Numbered from the stretch's first letter, positions 37,964 to 47,277 are shown. The stretch is DNA of 64,000 nt from Sphingosinicella ginsenosidimutans (GCF_007995055.1 NZ_VOQQ01000001.1:2339001-2403000); one strand, 5' to 3'. A program made the numbers and translations. The notes: generated from the sequence alone by a model not told the origin.

Positions 37964-39250
37964 ATGGATCCGCAGCGCACGCCGCTTCGGCGGGTGGTGA
38001 TGGCGAGCCTGATCGGCACGACCGTCGAATGGTATGATTTCTTCCTCTACGGCTCCGCCGCGGCGCTGGTCTTCAACCATCTCTTCTTTCCCACCGCCGA
38101 TCCCGCGGTCGGGACATTGCTCTCCTTCGGCACCTACGCGCTCGGCTTCGTCGCCCGGCCCGTCGGCGGAATCGTCTTCGGCCATTATGGCGACCGGATC
38201 GGACGCAAGCGGCTCTTGATGCTCAGCCTCGTCCTGATGGGCATCTCGACCGTGCTGATCGGCCTTCTCCCCACTTACGCGCAGATCGGCATCTGGGCGC
38301 CGGCGCTGCTCGTCCTCCTGCGGCTGGTCCAGGGATTCGCGGTCGGCGGCGAATGGGGCGGGGCGGTGTTGATGGCGGCCGAGCATGGCGATGCGGCGCG
38401 GCGCGGCTTCTGGGCGAGCTGGCCGCAGGTCGGCGTGCCCGCCGGCAACCTGCTCGCCGCCGGAATGCTTGCGATCATGGCCGCCGTGCAGAGCGACGCC
38501 GACTTCCTGTCCTGGGGCTGGCGCCTGCCGTTCGTGCTGTCGGCGGTGCTTGTCGCGGTCGGCTGGTATATCCGCAACAAGGTGACAGAAAGCGCGGCGT
38601 TCGAGGAGGCGCTGGCCGAAGAAGGGCCGCCGAAGCTGCCGGCGATCGATGTGCTGCGCGAGCGGCCGGGCGCGGTGCTGACCGGCGCCGGGCTGCGGGT
38701 CGGCGAGAATGTCTGCTATTATGTGCTGACCGTCGTCTCGCTGACCTTCCTGGTCGATTTCTTCCATCAGAGCAAAAGCCTGGCGCTCAACGCGCTGCTG
38801 ATCGGCGCCGCGGTGCAGCTGTTCGCCGTGCCCGCTTTCGCGCGGCTTTCCGACCGGATCGGCCGGCGGCCGGTCTATGCGATCGGCGGGTTCGGAATGG
38901 CGGCGTGGAGCTTCGCCTTCTTCCCGTTGCTGGCGAGCGGTGAGCCGGTCGCGATCACGCTGGCGCTGGTCGTCGGACTGGTGTTCCACGCCGCGATGTA
39001 CGGGCCGCAGGCCGCGATGATCGCCGAGCTCTTCCCGACGCGGATCCGCTATTCGGGCGCGTCCATCGCCTACCAGCTGACCGCGATTGTCGCCGGATCG
39101 CTCGCGCCGCTCATCTCGGTCTGGCTCTATCACCGCTTCGGATCGGCGCATCCGGCGGCGATCTACGTCGCGATCTGCTGCGCGGTGAGCGGGCTCTCGG
39201 CATTGCTTGCGCGCGAGACGAAGGGCGTGCGACTGGAGGATATCCGCTAG
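37964..39250 (+). CDS. MFS transporter, metabolite:H+ symporter (MHS) type
   Basis: A 428-aa protein with 12 expected helices. TTVEWYDFFLYGSAAALVFN at residues about 14-33 is the mark of the ProP/ShiA/KgtP family, and GHYGDRIGRKRLLM and RLSDRIGRRPVYAI are the repeated cytoplasmic motif A. GFAVGGEWGGAVLM follows in helix 4. I use ATG 37964, with GGGAGGA 9 nt upstream; TTG 37928 would add 12 Arg-rich residues. These proteins import organic acids, betaine or proline. The substrate is not visible. Confidence 0.88.
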   Translation: MDPQRTPLRRVVMASLIGTTVEWYDFFLYGSAAALVFNHLFFPTADPAVGTLLSFGTYALGFVARPVGGIVFGHYGDRIGRKRLLMLSLVLMGISTVLIGLLPTYAQIGIWAPALLVLLRLVQGFAVGGEWGGAVLMAAEHGDAARRGFWASWPQVGVPAGNLLAAGMLAIMAAVQSDADFLSWGWRLPFVLSAVLVAVGWYIRNKVTESAAFEEALAEEGPPKLPAIDVLRERPGAVLTGAGLRVGENVCYYVLTVVSLTFLVDFFHQSKSLALNALLIGAAVQLFAVPAFARLSDRIGRRPVYAIGGFGMAAWSFAFFPLLASGEPVAITLALVVGLVFHAAMYGPQAAMIAELFPTRIRYSGASIAYQLTAIVAGSLAPLISVWLYHRFGSAHPAAIYVAICCAVSGLSALLARETKGVRLEDIR

Positions 39251-39855
39251 GTCGGGCGGGCGGCCGTCCGGGCCGGCTCGCGGCGGCGCGGATCGAAGAC
39301 GGGCAGGAAGAGCTGGACCAGCCAGCCGATGGACACCGCGTAGAGCAGCGTCCCGATCCCGATGGTGCCGCCGAGCAGCCAGCCGGCGCCCAGCGCGGAC
39401 AATTCGATCGCGGTGCGGATCAGACGCACCGACAGTCCCGAGCGACGCACCAGCCCCATCATCAGCCCGTCGCGCGGGCCGGGGCCGAGATGGGCGCCGA
39501 TATAGGCGCCGGTCGCCGCGCCGTTCAGCACGATCCCGGCGATGAGCATCGCGTAGCGTGCCGCCAGGCCCGCGGGCGACCCGATCAGCGCGAGCGCCGC
39601 ATCCGCGGCCAGGCCGATGGCGACGACGTTGCTGATCGTGCCGATGCCGGGCCGCTCGCGCAGCGGAATCCACAGCAGCAGCACGGCCGCGCCGGTGATG
39701 ATGACGACCGTGCCGAAGCTCAGCCCGGAATGGCGCGCCGCCCCCTGATGGAACACGCCCCAGGGATCGAGCCCGAGATCGGGCCGGACCATGAGCGCCG
39801 TCGAAACGCCATAGAGGAGGAGGCCCGCATAGAGCTGGGCCAGGCGGCGGATCAT
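39247..39855 (-). CDS. YczE/YitT-like integral membrane protein
   Basis: A 202-aa protein with about five membrane helices. The opening LYAGLLLYGVSTALMVRPDLGLDPWGVFHQG, the later NGAATGAYIGAHLGPGPRDGLMMGL and IGIGTLLYAVSIGWLVQLFLP match the YczE family. The last codons overlap the MFS gene stop by 4 bp, convergent. It is only 8 bp from the following minus-strand serine hydrolase gene, so the two could be one transcript. The biochemical role is unknown. Confidence 0.82.
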   Translation of the reverse strand: MIRRLAQLYAGLLLYGVSTALMVRPDLGLDPWGVFHQGAARHSGLSFGTVVIITGAAVLLLWIPLRERPGIGTISNVVAIGLAADAALALIGSPAGLAARYAMLIAGIVLNGAATGAYIGAHLGPGPRDGLMMGLVRRSGLSVRLIRTAIELSALGAGWLLGGTIGIGTLLYAVSIGWLVQLFLPVFDPRRREPARTAARPT

Positions 39856-39863
39856 TCGTCGCG

Positions 39864-41258
39864 TCAGCCCGAAGGCATCACCAGATATTGCTCGAACCGG
39901 CCCGCGCCGCCCTGCTCGGCATAGGTGACGATGGTGAGCTGGCGCCCCTCGTAACTCACCCGGTAGTTGCGGTTGACGAAGCCGCCGCGAAGCCGCGCCG
40001 GGCCGGTCGCGACGAAGCTGTCGGGCTCCCCGAGCGGCGCAAGGCTCGACTGATAGTCGTGCTGGACCTCGTCGGTGAAATAATGGTTGGCGTCCTCGAG
40101 AAGGAGGCTTCGATCGAGCGTCCCGGCGCGCAGCTGATCATAGACCCGCCGCGCGGTGGCAAGGGCGGCGGCATCGCCGGCGCTGCCTTGCGGATGAAGG
40201 ATGTCGATGATGCCGCGCGCGATCTGTTCATGGGCGTCGCCGAACCAGGCGTTGACCAGAACGACGACCGCTTCGCGATCCTCCGGAAAAACGATGTTGG
40301 TCGACAGGAAGCCGACCGCCTCGCCGCCGTGCAGCACGGCGTGATGGCCGGCAATGTCCGCGAACTGGACGCCGAGCCCGTAATTGGTCGCCATGCCGTT
40401 GTTGAGCCGGATCGCGGTCTCCTGCTCCTGCCAGTCGCGCGCCGGAAGCAGCTCGCGGTTGATCCGGGCGATGTCCCAGCGGGCGAGATCGGCGGCGGTC
40501 ATCGAAAGCTCGCCGGCGGCGAAGAGCCAGCCGCGCGCCGGCGGCGTTTCCACCCGCACCGGCCCGAGCGCAGCGCGGCGATAGCCCGCCGGGAAGCCGG
40601 GACCCTGGGCCAGATCCTGGTCGATCGGATGCATGCCGAGCGGGCGGAAGATGTTCTGCTGAAGGAATTCGAGCAGCGGCTGGCGCGCGACGCGCTCGAC
40701 GATCATGCCGGCGACGACATAGCCGGTGTTCGAATATTGCCATTGGGCGCCGGGTTCGAAATCGAGCGGGCGTTTGCCCCAACGATCGACGATCCCCTGT
40801 GGCGTGATCGGGGTCGCCATCGCCGCCGGGCTGAAATCCTGCGGCCAATAATCCTGCAGGCCCGACGTGTGGCTGAGCAGCTGGCGGATGGTGATGCGAT
40901 CGCCGCCGGTGATTCCGGGCACGTAGCGCGACACGGTGTCGTCGAGCGACAGGCGGCGGCGATCGCGCAGCAGCAGGATCGCGGCGGCGGTGAACTGCTT
41001 GGAGATGGAGGCGATCTGGTAGCGCGCGTCCGGGGTCGCGACCGGCATGGTCGGCGATTGCGTGCCATAGGCGCGGGTGAAGACGATCTGCCCGCCCCGG
41101 ACGACCGCGATCGAGGCGGAGGGGACGCCGGTGGAGGTCAGCGCGTCGTGGACGAGCCGGTCGATCCGCGCCTGCTCGTCGGCGCTGAATTGCTGCGCGT
41201 GGGCCGGCAGCGCCGCGATGGCGAGAAACAGGGCGAAGAGCGCGCGCAGCTTGATCAT
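39864..41258 (-). CDS. Exported serine hydrolase, beta-lactamase/esterase fold
   Basis: A 464-aa class C beta-lactamase-fold protein. Signal peptide MIKLRALFALFLAIAALPAHA, mature from about Q22. The S-x-x-K nucleophile is S84-K87 (ASISKQF), the second motif is Y175-S-N (QYSNTGY), and HGGEAVGF is the third-motif equivalent of KTG. A C-terminal lipocalin-like region (about 370-464) ends the chain. I start at ATG 41258, since the open frame upstream is Arg/Pro-rich. It could be an esterase or D-aminopeptidase rather than an antibiotic-resistance enzyme. Confidence 0.87.
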   Translation of the reverse strand: MIKLRALFALFLAIAALPAHAQQFSADEQARIDRLVHDALTSTGVPSASIAVVRGGQIVFTRAYGTQSPTMPVATPDARYQIASISKQFTAAAILLLRDRRRLSLDDTVSRYVPGITGGDRITIRQLLSHTSGLQDYWPQDFSPAAMATPITPQGIVDRWGKRPLDFEPGAQWQYSNTGYVVAGMIVERVARQPLLEFLQQNIFRPLGMHPIDQDLAQGPGFPAGYRRAALGPVRVETPPARGWLFAAGELSMTAADLARWDIARINRELLPARDWQEQETAIRLNNGMATNYGLGVQFADIAGHHAVLHGGEAVGFLSTNIVFPEDREAVVVLVNAWFGDAHEQIARGIIDILHPQGSAGDAAALATARRVYDQLRAGTLDRSLLLEDANHYFTDEVQHDYQSSLAPLGEPDSFVATGPARLRGGFVNRNYRVSYEGRQLTIVTYAEQGGAGRFEQYLVMPSG

Positions 41259-41307
41259 GAAGGTCCCCCGGATCGGCGATGCCGCCTGATAGGGCAGGGG
41301 AGGCCCC

Positions 41308-41345
41308 AAAGGAAAGAGCCGCCCGCGCCTGGACGCGGACGGCTC
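41308..41345 (-). terminator. Terminator of the rpsF-rpsR-rplI operon
   Basis: On the minus strand GAGCCGTCCGCG and CGCGGGCGGCTC form a 12-bp stem (41334-41345 with 41316-41327, one G-U pair), loop of six bases, followed by TTTCCTTT. It lies 26 bp past the rplI stop. Confidence 0.85.
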
Positions 41346-41370
41346 CTCGATTTGCTTGACCCTGAGTGGC

Positions 41371-41991
41371 TCAGGCCTCGTCCGAGGCCTCGCCCTCGGT
41401 CGCTTCGGCGGCGGGCGCCTCGGCCGGCTCGGGGGCGATCTCGCCGGGTTCGAGACCCTCGATCCGCTCCTCGGTGAAGCCCGAAACGTCCTGTTCGAAC
41501 ATTTCGGCGAGCACGTCCTTGCCCTGCGCCTGCATCTCGGCCTCTTCGGGCGAGCGCGCGACATTGACCTGGATCGTGACCGACACTTCCGGGTGGAGCG
41601 CGATCTTCACGTCGTTGAGGCCGATCGTCTTGATCGGGCGATCGAGCACGATCTGGTTCTTCGGCACCTTGTGGCCCTCGGCCTCGAGCGCTTCGGCCAG
41701 ATCGCGGGCGGAGACCGATCCGTAGAGCTGGCCGGTGTTGGAGGCCTGACGGATGAGCTGGATCTTCAGCCCGTCGATCGTCTTGGCTTCCTTCTCGGCG
41801 CCGGCGCGACGCTCGGCGTTCTGGGCCTCGATCTTCTCGCGATTGGCTTCGAAGACCTTGCGGTTGCTCTCGTTGGCGCGAAGGGCCTTGCCGCGGGGAA
41901 GGAGGAAGTTGCGGGCATAGCCGTTCTTCACCTTCACCACGTCGCCGATGGTGCCGAGCTTCTCGATTCGTTCGAGCAGGATGACGTCCAT
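41371..41991 (-). CDS. rplI: 50S ribosomal protein L9
   Basis: A 206-aa protein that binds 23S rRNA near the L1 stalk. The N-domain MDVILLERIEKLGTIGDVV then KVKNGYARNFLLPRGKA, the connecting helix (about 40-75, rich in Glu/Lys/Arg), and the C-domain LYGSVSARDLAEALEAEG are normal. About 50 residues beyond the usual 150 form an acidic tail (EPAEAPAAEATEGEASDEA), common in related alphaproteobacteria. It is last in the S6-S18-L9 operon. Confidence 0.96.
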   Translation of the reverse strand: MDVILLERIEKLGTIGDVVKVKNGYARNFLLPRGKALRANESNRKVFEANREKIEAQNAERRAGAEKEAKTIDGLKIQLIRQASNTGQLYGSVSARDLAEALEAEGHKVPKNQIVLDRPIKTIGLNDVKIALHPEVSVTIQVNVARSPEEAEMQAQGKDVLAEMFEQDVSGFTEERIEGLEPGEIAPEPAEAPAAEATEGEASDEA

Positions 41992-42004
41992 GTCGATGCC
42001 CTCC

Positions 42005-42229
42005 TTACTTCACGATGTAGGGCAGCAGGCCGATATGGCGGGCGCGCTTGATCGCCTTCGCCAGCTCGCGCTGCTTCTTGGTGGAAACCGCGGTGATGCG
42101 GCTCGGGACGATCTTGCCCCGCTCGGACACGAAGCCCTGGAGCAGGCGGACATCCTTGTAATCGATCTTCGGCGCATCCTTGCCCGAGAAGGGGCAGGAC
42201 TTGCGGCGGCGGAAAAATGGGCGTGCCAT
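42005..42229 (-). CDS. rpsR: 30S ribosomal protein S18
   Basis: A 74-aa ribosomal protein that pairs with S6 on 16S r[38 protein letters not shown] and the C-terminal [13 protein letters not shown] are the family core. I use ATG 42229; the frame extends further upstream into Ala/Arg-rich sequence that is not part of S18. It is 13 bp from rplI and 16 bp from rpsF. Confidence 0.96.
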   Translation of the reverse strand: MARPFFRRRKSCPFSGKDAPKIDYKDVRLLQGFVSERGKIVPSRITAVSTKKQRELAKAIKRARHIGLLPYIVK

Positions 42230-42245
42230 CGTGTCGTGCCTCCTC

Positions 42246-42659
42246 TTAAGCTTCGAAATCGTCGCGGTTGCGACGCGGACGATCCTCGCGATCCCCGCGC
42301 GGACCGCGATCGCCGCGGTCGTCACGGTCGCGCTTGTCGCCGCGACGCATCATCACCGACGGGCCGGCCTCATGCGCATCGACCTTGATGGTCATGTAGC
42401 GGATCACGTCCTCGTTGATCTGCGTCTGGCGCTCGAGCTCCGCGACGACCGGCGCCGGCGCTTCGAAATCGAGCGCGACATAATGGGCCTTGCGGTTCTT
42501 GGCGATGCGATAGGCGAGGTTGCGGAGACCCCAGGTCTCGGTCTTGACGACCTTGCCGCCATTGTCCTCGATGATCTTGGTGGCGGTTTCCGCCAGCGCG
42601 TCGACCTGGGCCTGGGCCAGATCCTGACGCGCGAGAAACACATGCTCGTAAAGAGCCAT
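42246..42659 (-). CDS. rpsF: 30S ribosomal protein S6
   Basis: A 137-aa S6 protein. [48 protein letters not shown] and the RNP-like fold are intact to about residue 100. The tail is an unusually charged stretch of Arg/Asp/Gly ([19 protein letters not shown]), probably disordered, like some alphaproteobacterial S6 proteins. It opens the operon. The leader contains a hairpin at 42739-42770. Confidence 0.96.
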   Translation of the reverse strand: MALYEHVFLARQDLAQAQVDALAETATKIIEDNGGKVVKTETWGLRNLAYRIAKNRKAHYVALDFEAPAPVVAELERQTQINEDVIRYMTIKVDAHEAGPSVMMRRGDKRDRDDRGDRGPRGDREDRPRRNRDDFEA

Positions 42660-42738
42660 GCTCACGCATTCCTTCTTTTGGCCGATCGCTGACGCCGCCC
42701 AGTGCGGACGCCCCTCCGGCTGTCGTCTCAAACGTAAA

Positions 42739-42770
42739 CCGGGGCGCTAAGGCAGGTGCCTTCGCCCCGG
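42739..42770 (-). terminator. Hairpin before rpsF, terminator of the TPM gene or rpsF leader element
   Basis: CCGGGGCG (42739-42746) pairs with CGCCCCGG (42763-42770), with an inner AAGGCA/TGCCTT stem after a two-base bulge. On the minus strand it is followed by TTTACGTTT. It could terminate the TPM gene transcript, or fold in the rpsF leader, where S6-S18 binding sites occur in other bacteria. Confidence 0.45.
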
Positions 42771-42840
42771 AGCGGCCGCATGTGGCCGAAAGCGCGGGAG
42801 AAATCAAGTCCGCGCGGGAGAGGCGCGCAACGGGCCGGAC

Positions 42841-43851
42841 TCAGTAGCTGCCGCTCGCGCCGCCGCCGCCGCTCGATCCGCCGCCGCTGTCGTACCCCGA
42901 ATCCCATGACGAGGACGAAGACGAGCTGCTGCCCCAATCCGAGCTGCTGCCGCTCGACCATCCCGAGGAGGAGCCATAGGAGGAAGCGGAATAGCCAGAG
43001 GACGGCCGGGACTCCTTCGCGCACCTGGCCCGATATTCTCGCATCCTCTCCTCTTCCTTCGCCTTTTCCCTGGCGAGGAAGTCGGCATAATAATCCTCGA
43101 AGGTCGCGAAGGGGGTGCGGCCTTGTGCCTTCTGCTTTTCCCACTGGCGCTTCAGGCGCGTCTTGCGTCGCTCCTCTTCAAGGATGTCTTTGCGCTCCCG
43201 CTCCGCCTCTTCCTTTTTGCTGCTTCGCTCTTCGTAGACGACGATGGCGATCAACCCCAGGACGATGAGGGCCGGAATTCCGATCAGGAGGATCGTGCCC
43301 CATGAAGGACCGCGGCTGGATTGAGCCTCTGCGGCCGCAAGCGTCAGGGCGCGGGCCTCGGCCGGGTCGAGCGCCGCCGCGGCCATGATCCGGTCGGCGC
43401 CGTCCGAAAGGGCGCCGGCGATGTCGCCCCGACGAAGCGCGGGCGTGATCGTCTCGGCGATGATCTGGCGGGAAAGCGCATCGGTCAGCACGCCTTCCAG
43501 ACCGTAGCCGACCTCGATGCGGACCTTGCGCTCGTTCGGCGCGAGCAGCAGGACCACGCCGTCATCGGCCCCGGCACGGCCAATTCCCCAGTGGCGCTGC
43601 AGGCCATTGGCATAATCTTCGATCGTCTGGCCCTCCAGGCTGGGGACGGTGACGACGGCGAGCTGGTGGCCGCTGGAATGGACCCAGCCGACGATGCGGT
43701 CGTTGAGCTCGGCCTCCTGTGCGTCCGGGATGACGCCGGCGGCATCGACCACCGCCGCCCGGCCACGGTCGGGAAAGCTGGGCTCCGCGGCGCGGGCCGG
43801 CGCGACACCGATGCAGAAGCTGAGCAAGGCGGCAATCAGCCAAAGGCGCAT
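42841..43851 (-). CDS. TPM-domain membrane protein (YgcG-like)
   Basis: A 336-aa protein: signal peptide (MRLWLIAALLSFCIGVAPARA), a TPM domain about 28-150 (VVDAAGVIPDAQEAELNDRI, VLLLAPNERKVRIEVGYGLEGVLTD), a membrane span about 187-207 (ILLIGIPALIVLGLIAIVVY), a long charged coiled coil with KKEEAERERK and EEERRKTRLKRQ, and a Ser/Gly-rich tail ending GGGGASGSY. In plants and bacteria TPM domains can be phosphatases; the role here is unknown. Ser-rich C-terminal runs recall the Ser-rich protein at 57.9 kb but are shorter. Confidence 0.83.
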   Translation of the reverse strand: MRLWLIAALLSFCIGVAPARAAEPSFPDRGRAAVVDAAGVIPDAQEAELNDRIVGWVHSSGHQLAVVTVPSLEGQTIEDYANGLQRHWGIGRAGADDGVVLLLAPNERKVRIEVGYGLEGVLTDALSRQIIAETITPALRRGDIAGALSDGADRIMAAAALDPAEARALTLAAAEAQSSRGPSWGTILLIGIPALIVLGLIAIVVYEERSSKKEEAERERKDILEEERRKTRLKRQWEKQKAQGRTPFATFEDYYADFLAREKAKEEERMREYRARCAKESRPSSGYSASSYGSSSGWSSGSSSDWGSSSSSSSSWDSGYDSGGGSSGGGGASGSY

Positions 43852-43962
43852 CGGAAAAGCTCCCCCCAGACCATCCCGGCGGCAAGACTAGCATTGTTGG
43901 CTGTCCCTGTCTTGCGCATCGCGCCGCCCGCTCCTACCAGCCCGCGCCACAGGAGGACCCAC

Positions 43963-44886
43963 ATGCGCGCATTCATTTTCCCGGGGCAGGGGAGCCAGTC
44001 GGTCGGCATGGGCAAGGCGCTCGCGGAAGCGAGCTCCGAGGCCCGCGACGTGTTCGCCGAGGTGGACGAGGCGCTGGGGCAGCATCTGTTCCGGCTGATG
44101 GGCGAGGGGCCGATCGAGGAGCTGACGCTGACCGAAAACGCACAGCCGGCGATCATGGCCAATGCGATCGCGACGCTGCGCGCATCGGGCATCGACCTTG
44201 CGGACAAGGCGGATTTCGTCGCCGGGCACAGCCTCGGCGAATATAGCGCCTTGTGCGCCGCCGGCACCTTCGATCTCGCCACCACGGCCCGGCTTCTGAA
44301 GCTGCGCGGGCAGGCGATGCAGGCGGCGGTGCCGGTGGGCGAAGGCGCGATGGCCGCGCTGCTCGGCGCCAATCTCGCCACCGCCCAGGCGATCGCCGAT
44401 GCGGCCGCCGAGGGGGAGGTCTGCGCGGTCGCCAACGACAATGATCCGTCGCAGGTCGTGATCTCCGGCGCGAAGGCGGCGGTCGAGCGAGCGCTCGGAA
44501 TTGCGAAGGAAATGGGCGCGAAGCGGGCGATCCTGCTCCCTGTCTCCGCGCCGTTCCACAGCCCTTTGATGCAGCCGGCCGCCGATGCGATGGCGGCGGC
44601 GCTGGCCGACGTGGCGATCCTGGAGCCGGTCGTGCCGCTCTACGCCAACGTCACCGCCGCGCCGGTCGCCGTGCCCGCGGATATCAGCGATCTCCTCGTC
44701 GCCCAGGTCACCGGCATGGTCCGCTGGCGCGAAAGCGTCGCCAACATGGCGGAGGTTGGCGTGACCCATTTCGTCGAACTTGGCGCCAAGGTCCTCACCC
44801 CCATGGTCAAACGCATCGCCCCCGACGTCGAGGTCACCAGCGTCGTGACGATCGAGGATGTCGAAGCCCTGGTGAAGGCATTATAG
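43963..44886 (+). CDS. fabD: [Acyl-carrier-protein] S-malonyltransferase
   Basis: A 307-aa enzyme that loads malonate from malonyl-CoA on to ACP. GQGSQ (8-12) and the nucleophile S90 in GHSLGEYSALCAAG are typical, as are the active-site His of PFHSPLMQPA and late Gln/Asn positions. AGGAGG 7 nt before ATG 43963 fixes the start; the frame is open far upstream but without similarity. It opens the fab cluster. Confidence 0.96.
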   Translation: MRAFIFPGQGSQSVGMGKALAEASSEARDVFAEVDEALGQHLFRLMGEGPIEELTLTENAQPAIMANAIATLRASGIDLADKADFVAGHSLGEYSALCAAGTFDLATTARLLKLRGQAMQAAVPVGEGAMAALLGANLATAQAIADAAAEGEVCAVANDNDPSQVVISGAKAAVERALGIAKEMGAKRAILLPVSAPFHSPLMQPAADAMAAALADVAILEPVVPLYANVTAAPVAVPADISDLLVAQVTGMVRWRESVANMAEVGVTHFVELGAKVLTPMVKRIAPDVEVTSVVTIEDVEALVKAL

Positions 44887-44966
44887 GGACGACTATCGAC
44901 CCTTCCGCGTCTTCTCCTTCTTCTCCGCGCCTCCGCGTGAACGCCCCTTCTTTCGGAGCCTGATAC

Positions 44967-45704
44967 ATGTTCGATCTTACTGGAATGACAGCCCTCGTGA
45001 CCGGTGCTTCGGGGGGGATCGGGTCGGCGATCGCGCGGGCGCTTGCCGCGCAGGGGGCGCGGTTGGCCCTGTCCGGCTCCAATGCGGACAAGCTGGAGGC
45101 GTTTCGAGGCGAGCTTGGCGGCGATCATGTCGCCTTGGCCTGCGACCTTGCCGACGCGTCGCAGGTTGACGCGCTGGTCCCGCGCGCCGTCGAGACGCTT
45201 GGGCAGCTCGACATCCTCGTCAACAATGCCGGCGTCACCCGTGACAATCTCGCCATGCGGATGAAGGACGAGGAGTGGGATACGGTGATCCGGGTCAATC
45301 TGGAGGCCGCGTTCCGGCTCGCGCGCGCGGCGCTGAAGCCGATGATGCGCGCGCGCTACGGGCGGATCATCTCGATCACGTCGGTAGTCGGCGCGACCGG
45401 CAATCCGGGTCAGGCGAACTATGCCGCATCGAAGGGCGGGCTCACCGCCATGTCGAAGGCGCTGGCGGCCGAGGTCGCCTCGCGCGGGATCACGGTCAAC
45501 ACGATCGCGCCCGGCTTCATCCGATCGGCGATGACGGACGTGCTGCCGGAAGCGCAGAAGGAGGCGCTGCTCGGCCGCATCCCCGCTGGGCGCCTTGGCG
45601 AGGGCGAGGATATCGGCGCCGCGGCCGTCTACCTCGCCAGCCGCGAGGCGGGCTATGTCACGGGAGCGACGCTCCATGTGAACGGCGGGATGGCCATGCT
45701 CTGA
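44967..45704 (+). CDS. fabG: 3-oxoacyl-[acyl-carrier-protein] reductase
   Basis: A 245-aa short-chain dehydrogenase that uses NADPH to reduce 3-ketoacyl-ACP. The cofactor loop TGASGGIG (12-19), NNAG (86-89), S139, Y152 and K156 (NYAASKGGL) are in place. The C-terminus VTGATLHVNGGMAML is the FabG signature. GGAG sits 9 nt before the ATG. Its last 47 bp overlap the convergent GT87 gene. Confidence 0.96.
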   Translation: MFDLTGMTALVTGASGGIGSAIARALAAQGARLALSGSNADKLEAFRGELGGDHVALACDLADASQVDALVPRAVETLGQLDILVNNAGVTRDNLAMRMKDEEWDTVIRVNLEAAFRLARAALKPMMRARYGRIISITSVVGATGNPGQANYAASKGGLTAMSKALAAEVASRGITVNTIAPGFIRSAMTDVLPEAQKEALLGRIPAGRLGEGEDIGAAAVYLASREAGYVTGATLHVNGGMAML

Positions 45705-46905
45705 TCCGCGCCCGGCCGGCGCCGTCGAGGACGAGCGCGCGGCGGATGGCGAGGGCAAGGACGATCGCCGCGGTCGCCTGGCCGATCGGGATCAGGGTCA
45801 GGGTCGCGACCTGCCGCGCGAACAGCGGCGCGCACCAGACGAAGGCGAGCAGGCTTTTTTCCCAGCCGAGGACGCCGCGATCGAGGCCGTCGCGGACCAG
45901 GAAGGCCGCGCCGATGCCGAGCACGACATAGTCATAGTCGAGCACATAGGGGGTTGAGAGGATCGCGGCGGCGCAGGCGGCGGCGTTGCGGAGCGCCGGA
46001 GCGCTGGTGCGGGTCAACCACAGCGCCGCGCCGATCGCCGCCAAAGTCGCTGCGCCCTGCACCGCATAAGCGAGCGGGACGTCGCCGCCCCACATCCGGA
46101 CCATCGCGAAGGGGCTCTGGATCTTGCCCCATCCGGTCGCGCCGCTTTCGATCACGACCGAACGGGTCAGCGGGAGCGAATGCACGAAGGCCTCCCACAC
46201 CGGCGCGCCCCACAAGGCGAGGCTCGCGGCGATCAGCGCGAGCGCGGCGGCGGTGGCGCCGGCAAAGGCCCTGCGGTGGCCGCCGACGAGGAGCAGCGGC
46301 GGGATCAGCAGCCCGAATTGCGGCTTGTAGACCAGCGCGCCGAGCATGAGGCCCGCCAGGATCGGCCGTCGATCGAGCAGGAACAGGCCGCCGCCGAGCA
46401 GCGCGGCGGTCAGGAATCCGTTCTGCCCGTGGCCGAGGCAGATGAACACGACCGGCGCCCCGAGCGCGATGAGCAGCGCCCGGCGGCCGGGCAGGATGGC
46501 GCGCACCAGCGCGGCGCTGGCCGCCAATGTCGTCGCCTGCCACGCCAGCAATGCCGTGACGTAAGGGAGAAGGGCCAGAAGGGCGGCGAGGATCAGGAAG
46601 GGCGGCGGATAGTGCCAGCCATAGAAGGGGACGTGCGGATCGTGATGCACCGCCTGCTGCACGGCATAGTGGCTCGGCCAGTCCCACGCCGCCGCGGCCC
46701 GCCCTTCGAGCGCCATCCGGCCGGCGGCATAGACGTCCGAGAAATCGGTGCCGAGCGGCCGGCCCCATGCGTCCAGCGTCCCGTGCGCGGTCGCGAACAG
46801 CCAGGCGAAGGCCGCGAGGCCGACGGCGAGCGAGGCGATCGCGGCGGCGCGCATCCGCTCCGCCGTCAGCCAGGATCCCTCGGCCAGCGCAGTCCACATG
46901 GGCAT
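45658..46905 (-). CDS. Glycosyltransferase family 87 (DUF2029) membrane protein
   Basis: A 415-aa polyprenol-phosphate-sugar-dependent mannosyltransferase-like protein with about ten helices. The early GTDFSDVYAAGRMALEG holds the family's D-rich luminal motif, and FYGWHYPPPFLI and LGALVYKPQFGLL are the conserved periplasmic-loop sequences of GT87. It lies antisense inside the fab cluster, and its C-terminal tail (RAWPSRRSHGASLP) overlaps fabG. Substrate is unknown; related proteins act on lipid-linked mannose in actinobacteria. Confidence 0.85.
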   Translation of the reverse strand: MPMWTALAEGSWLTAERMRAAAIASLAVGLAAFAWLFATAHGTLDAWGRPLGTDFSDVYAAGRMALEGRAAAAWDWPSHYAVQQAVHHDPHVPFYGWHYPPPFLILAALLALLPYVTALLAWQATTLAASAALVRAILPGRRALLIALGAPVVFICLGHGQNGFLTAALLGGGLFLLDRRPILAGLMLGALVYKPQFGLLIPPLLLVGGHRRAFAGATAAALALIAASLALWGAPVWEAFVHSLPLTRSVVIESGATGWGKIQSPFAMVRMWGGDVPLAYAVQGAATLAAIGAALWLTRTSAPALRNAAACAAAILSTPYVLDYDYVVLGIGAAFLVRDGLDRGVLGWEKSLLAFVWCAPLFARQVATLTLIPIGQATAAIVLALAIRRALVLDGAGRARIRAWPSRRSHGASLP

Positions 46906-47040
46906 GGCTATGCCCGCCGAGGCGGGAAGAAAGCGTTAACGATGTTGGCGTCCTCGTCCGACCAGCCCCTTGCGCTCGACGGGTGCGAGGCGCTAGGGCA
47001 AGCGGCAAGCAACACGATACCTGCTAGGGAAAGGTAAGCT

Positions 47041-47277
47041 ATGAGCGAGACTGCCGACCGCGTGAAGAGAATCGTCGTCGAGCATCTGGGCGTCGAGACC
47101 GACAAGGTCACGGAGGAAGCGAGCTTCATCGACGATCTCGGCGCGGACAGCCTCGACATCGTCGAGCTGGTCATGGCGTTCGAGGAAGAGTTCGGGGTCG
47201 AGATCCCGGACGATGCCGCGGAGAAGATCACGACGGTCAAGGACGCGATCGACTATATCGACCAGAGCAAGGCCTGA
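47041..47277 (+). CDS. acpP: Acyl carrier protein
   Basis: A 78-aa acidic four-helix protein. [21 protein letters not shown] contains S37, the 4'-phosphopantetheine attachment site in the DSL motif. AAAGG lies 8 nt before the ATG. TTGCGC (about 46970) with 17-bp spacing to CTAGGG may form its promoter. The gene is followed by a strong hairpin before fabF. Confidence 0.97.
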   Translation: MSETADRVKRIVVEHLGVETDKVTEEASFIDDLGADSLDIVELVMAFEEEFGVEIPDDAAEKITTVKDAIDYIDQSKA

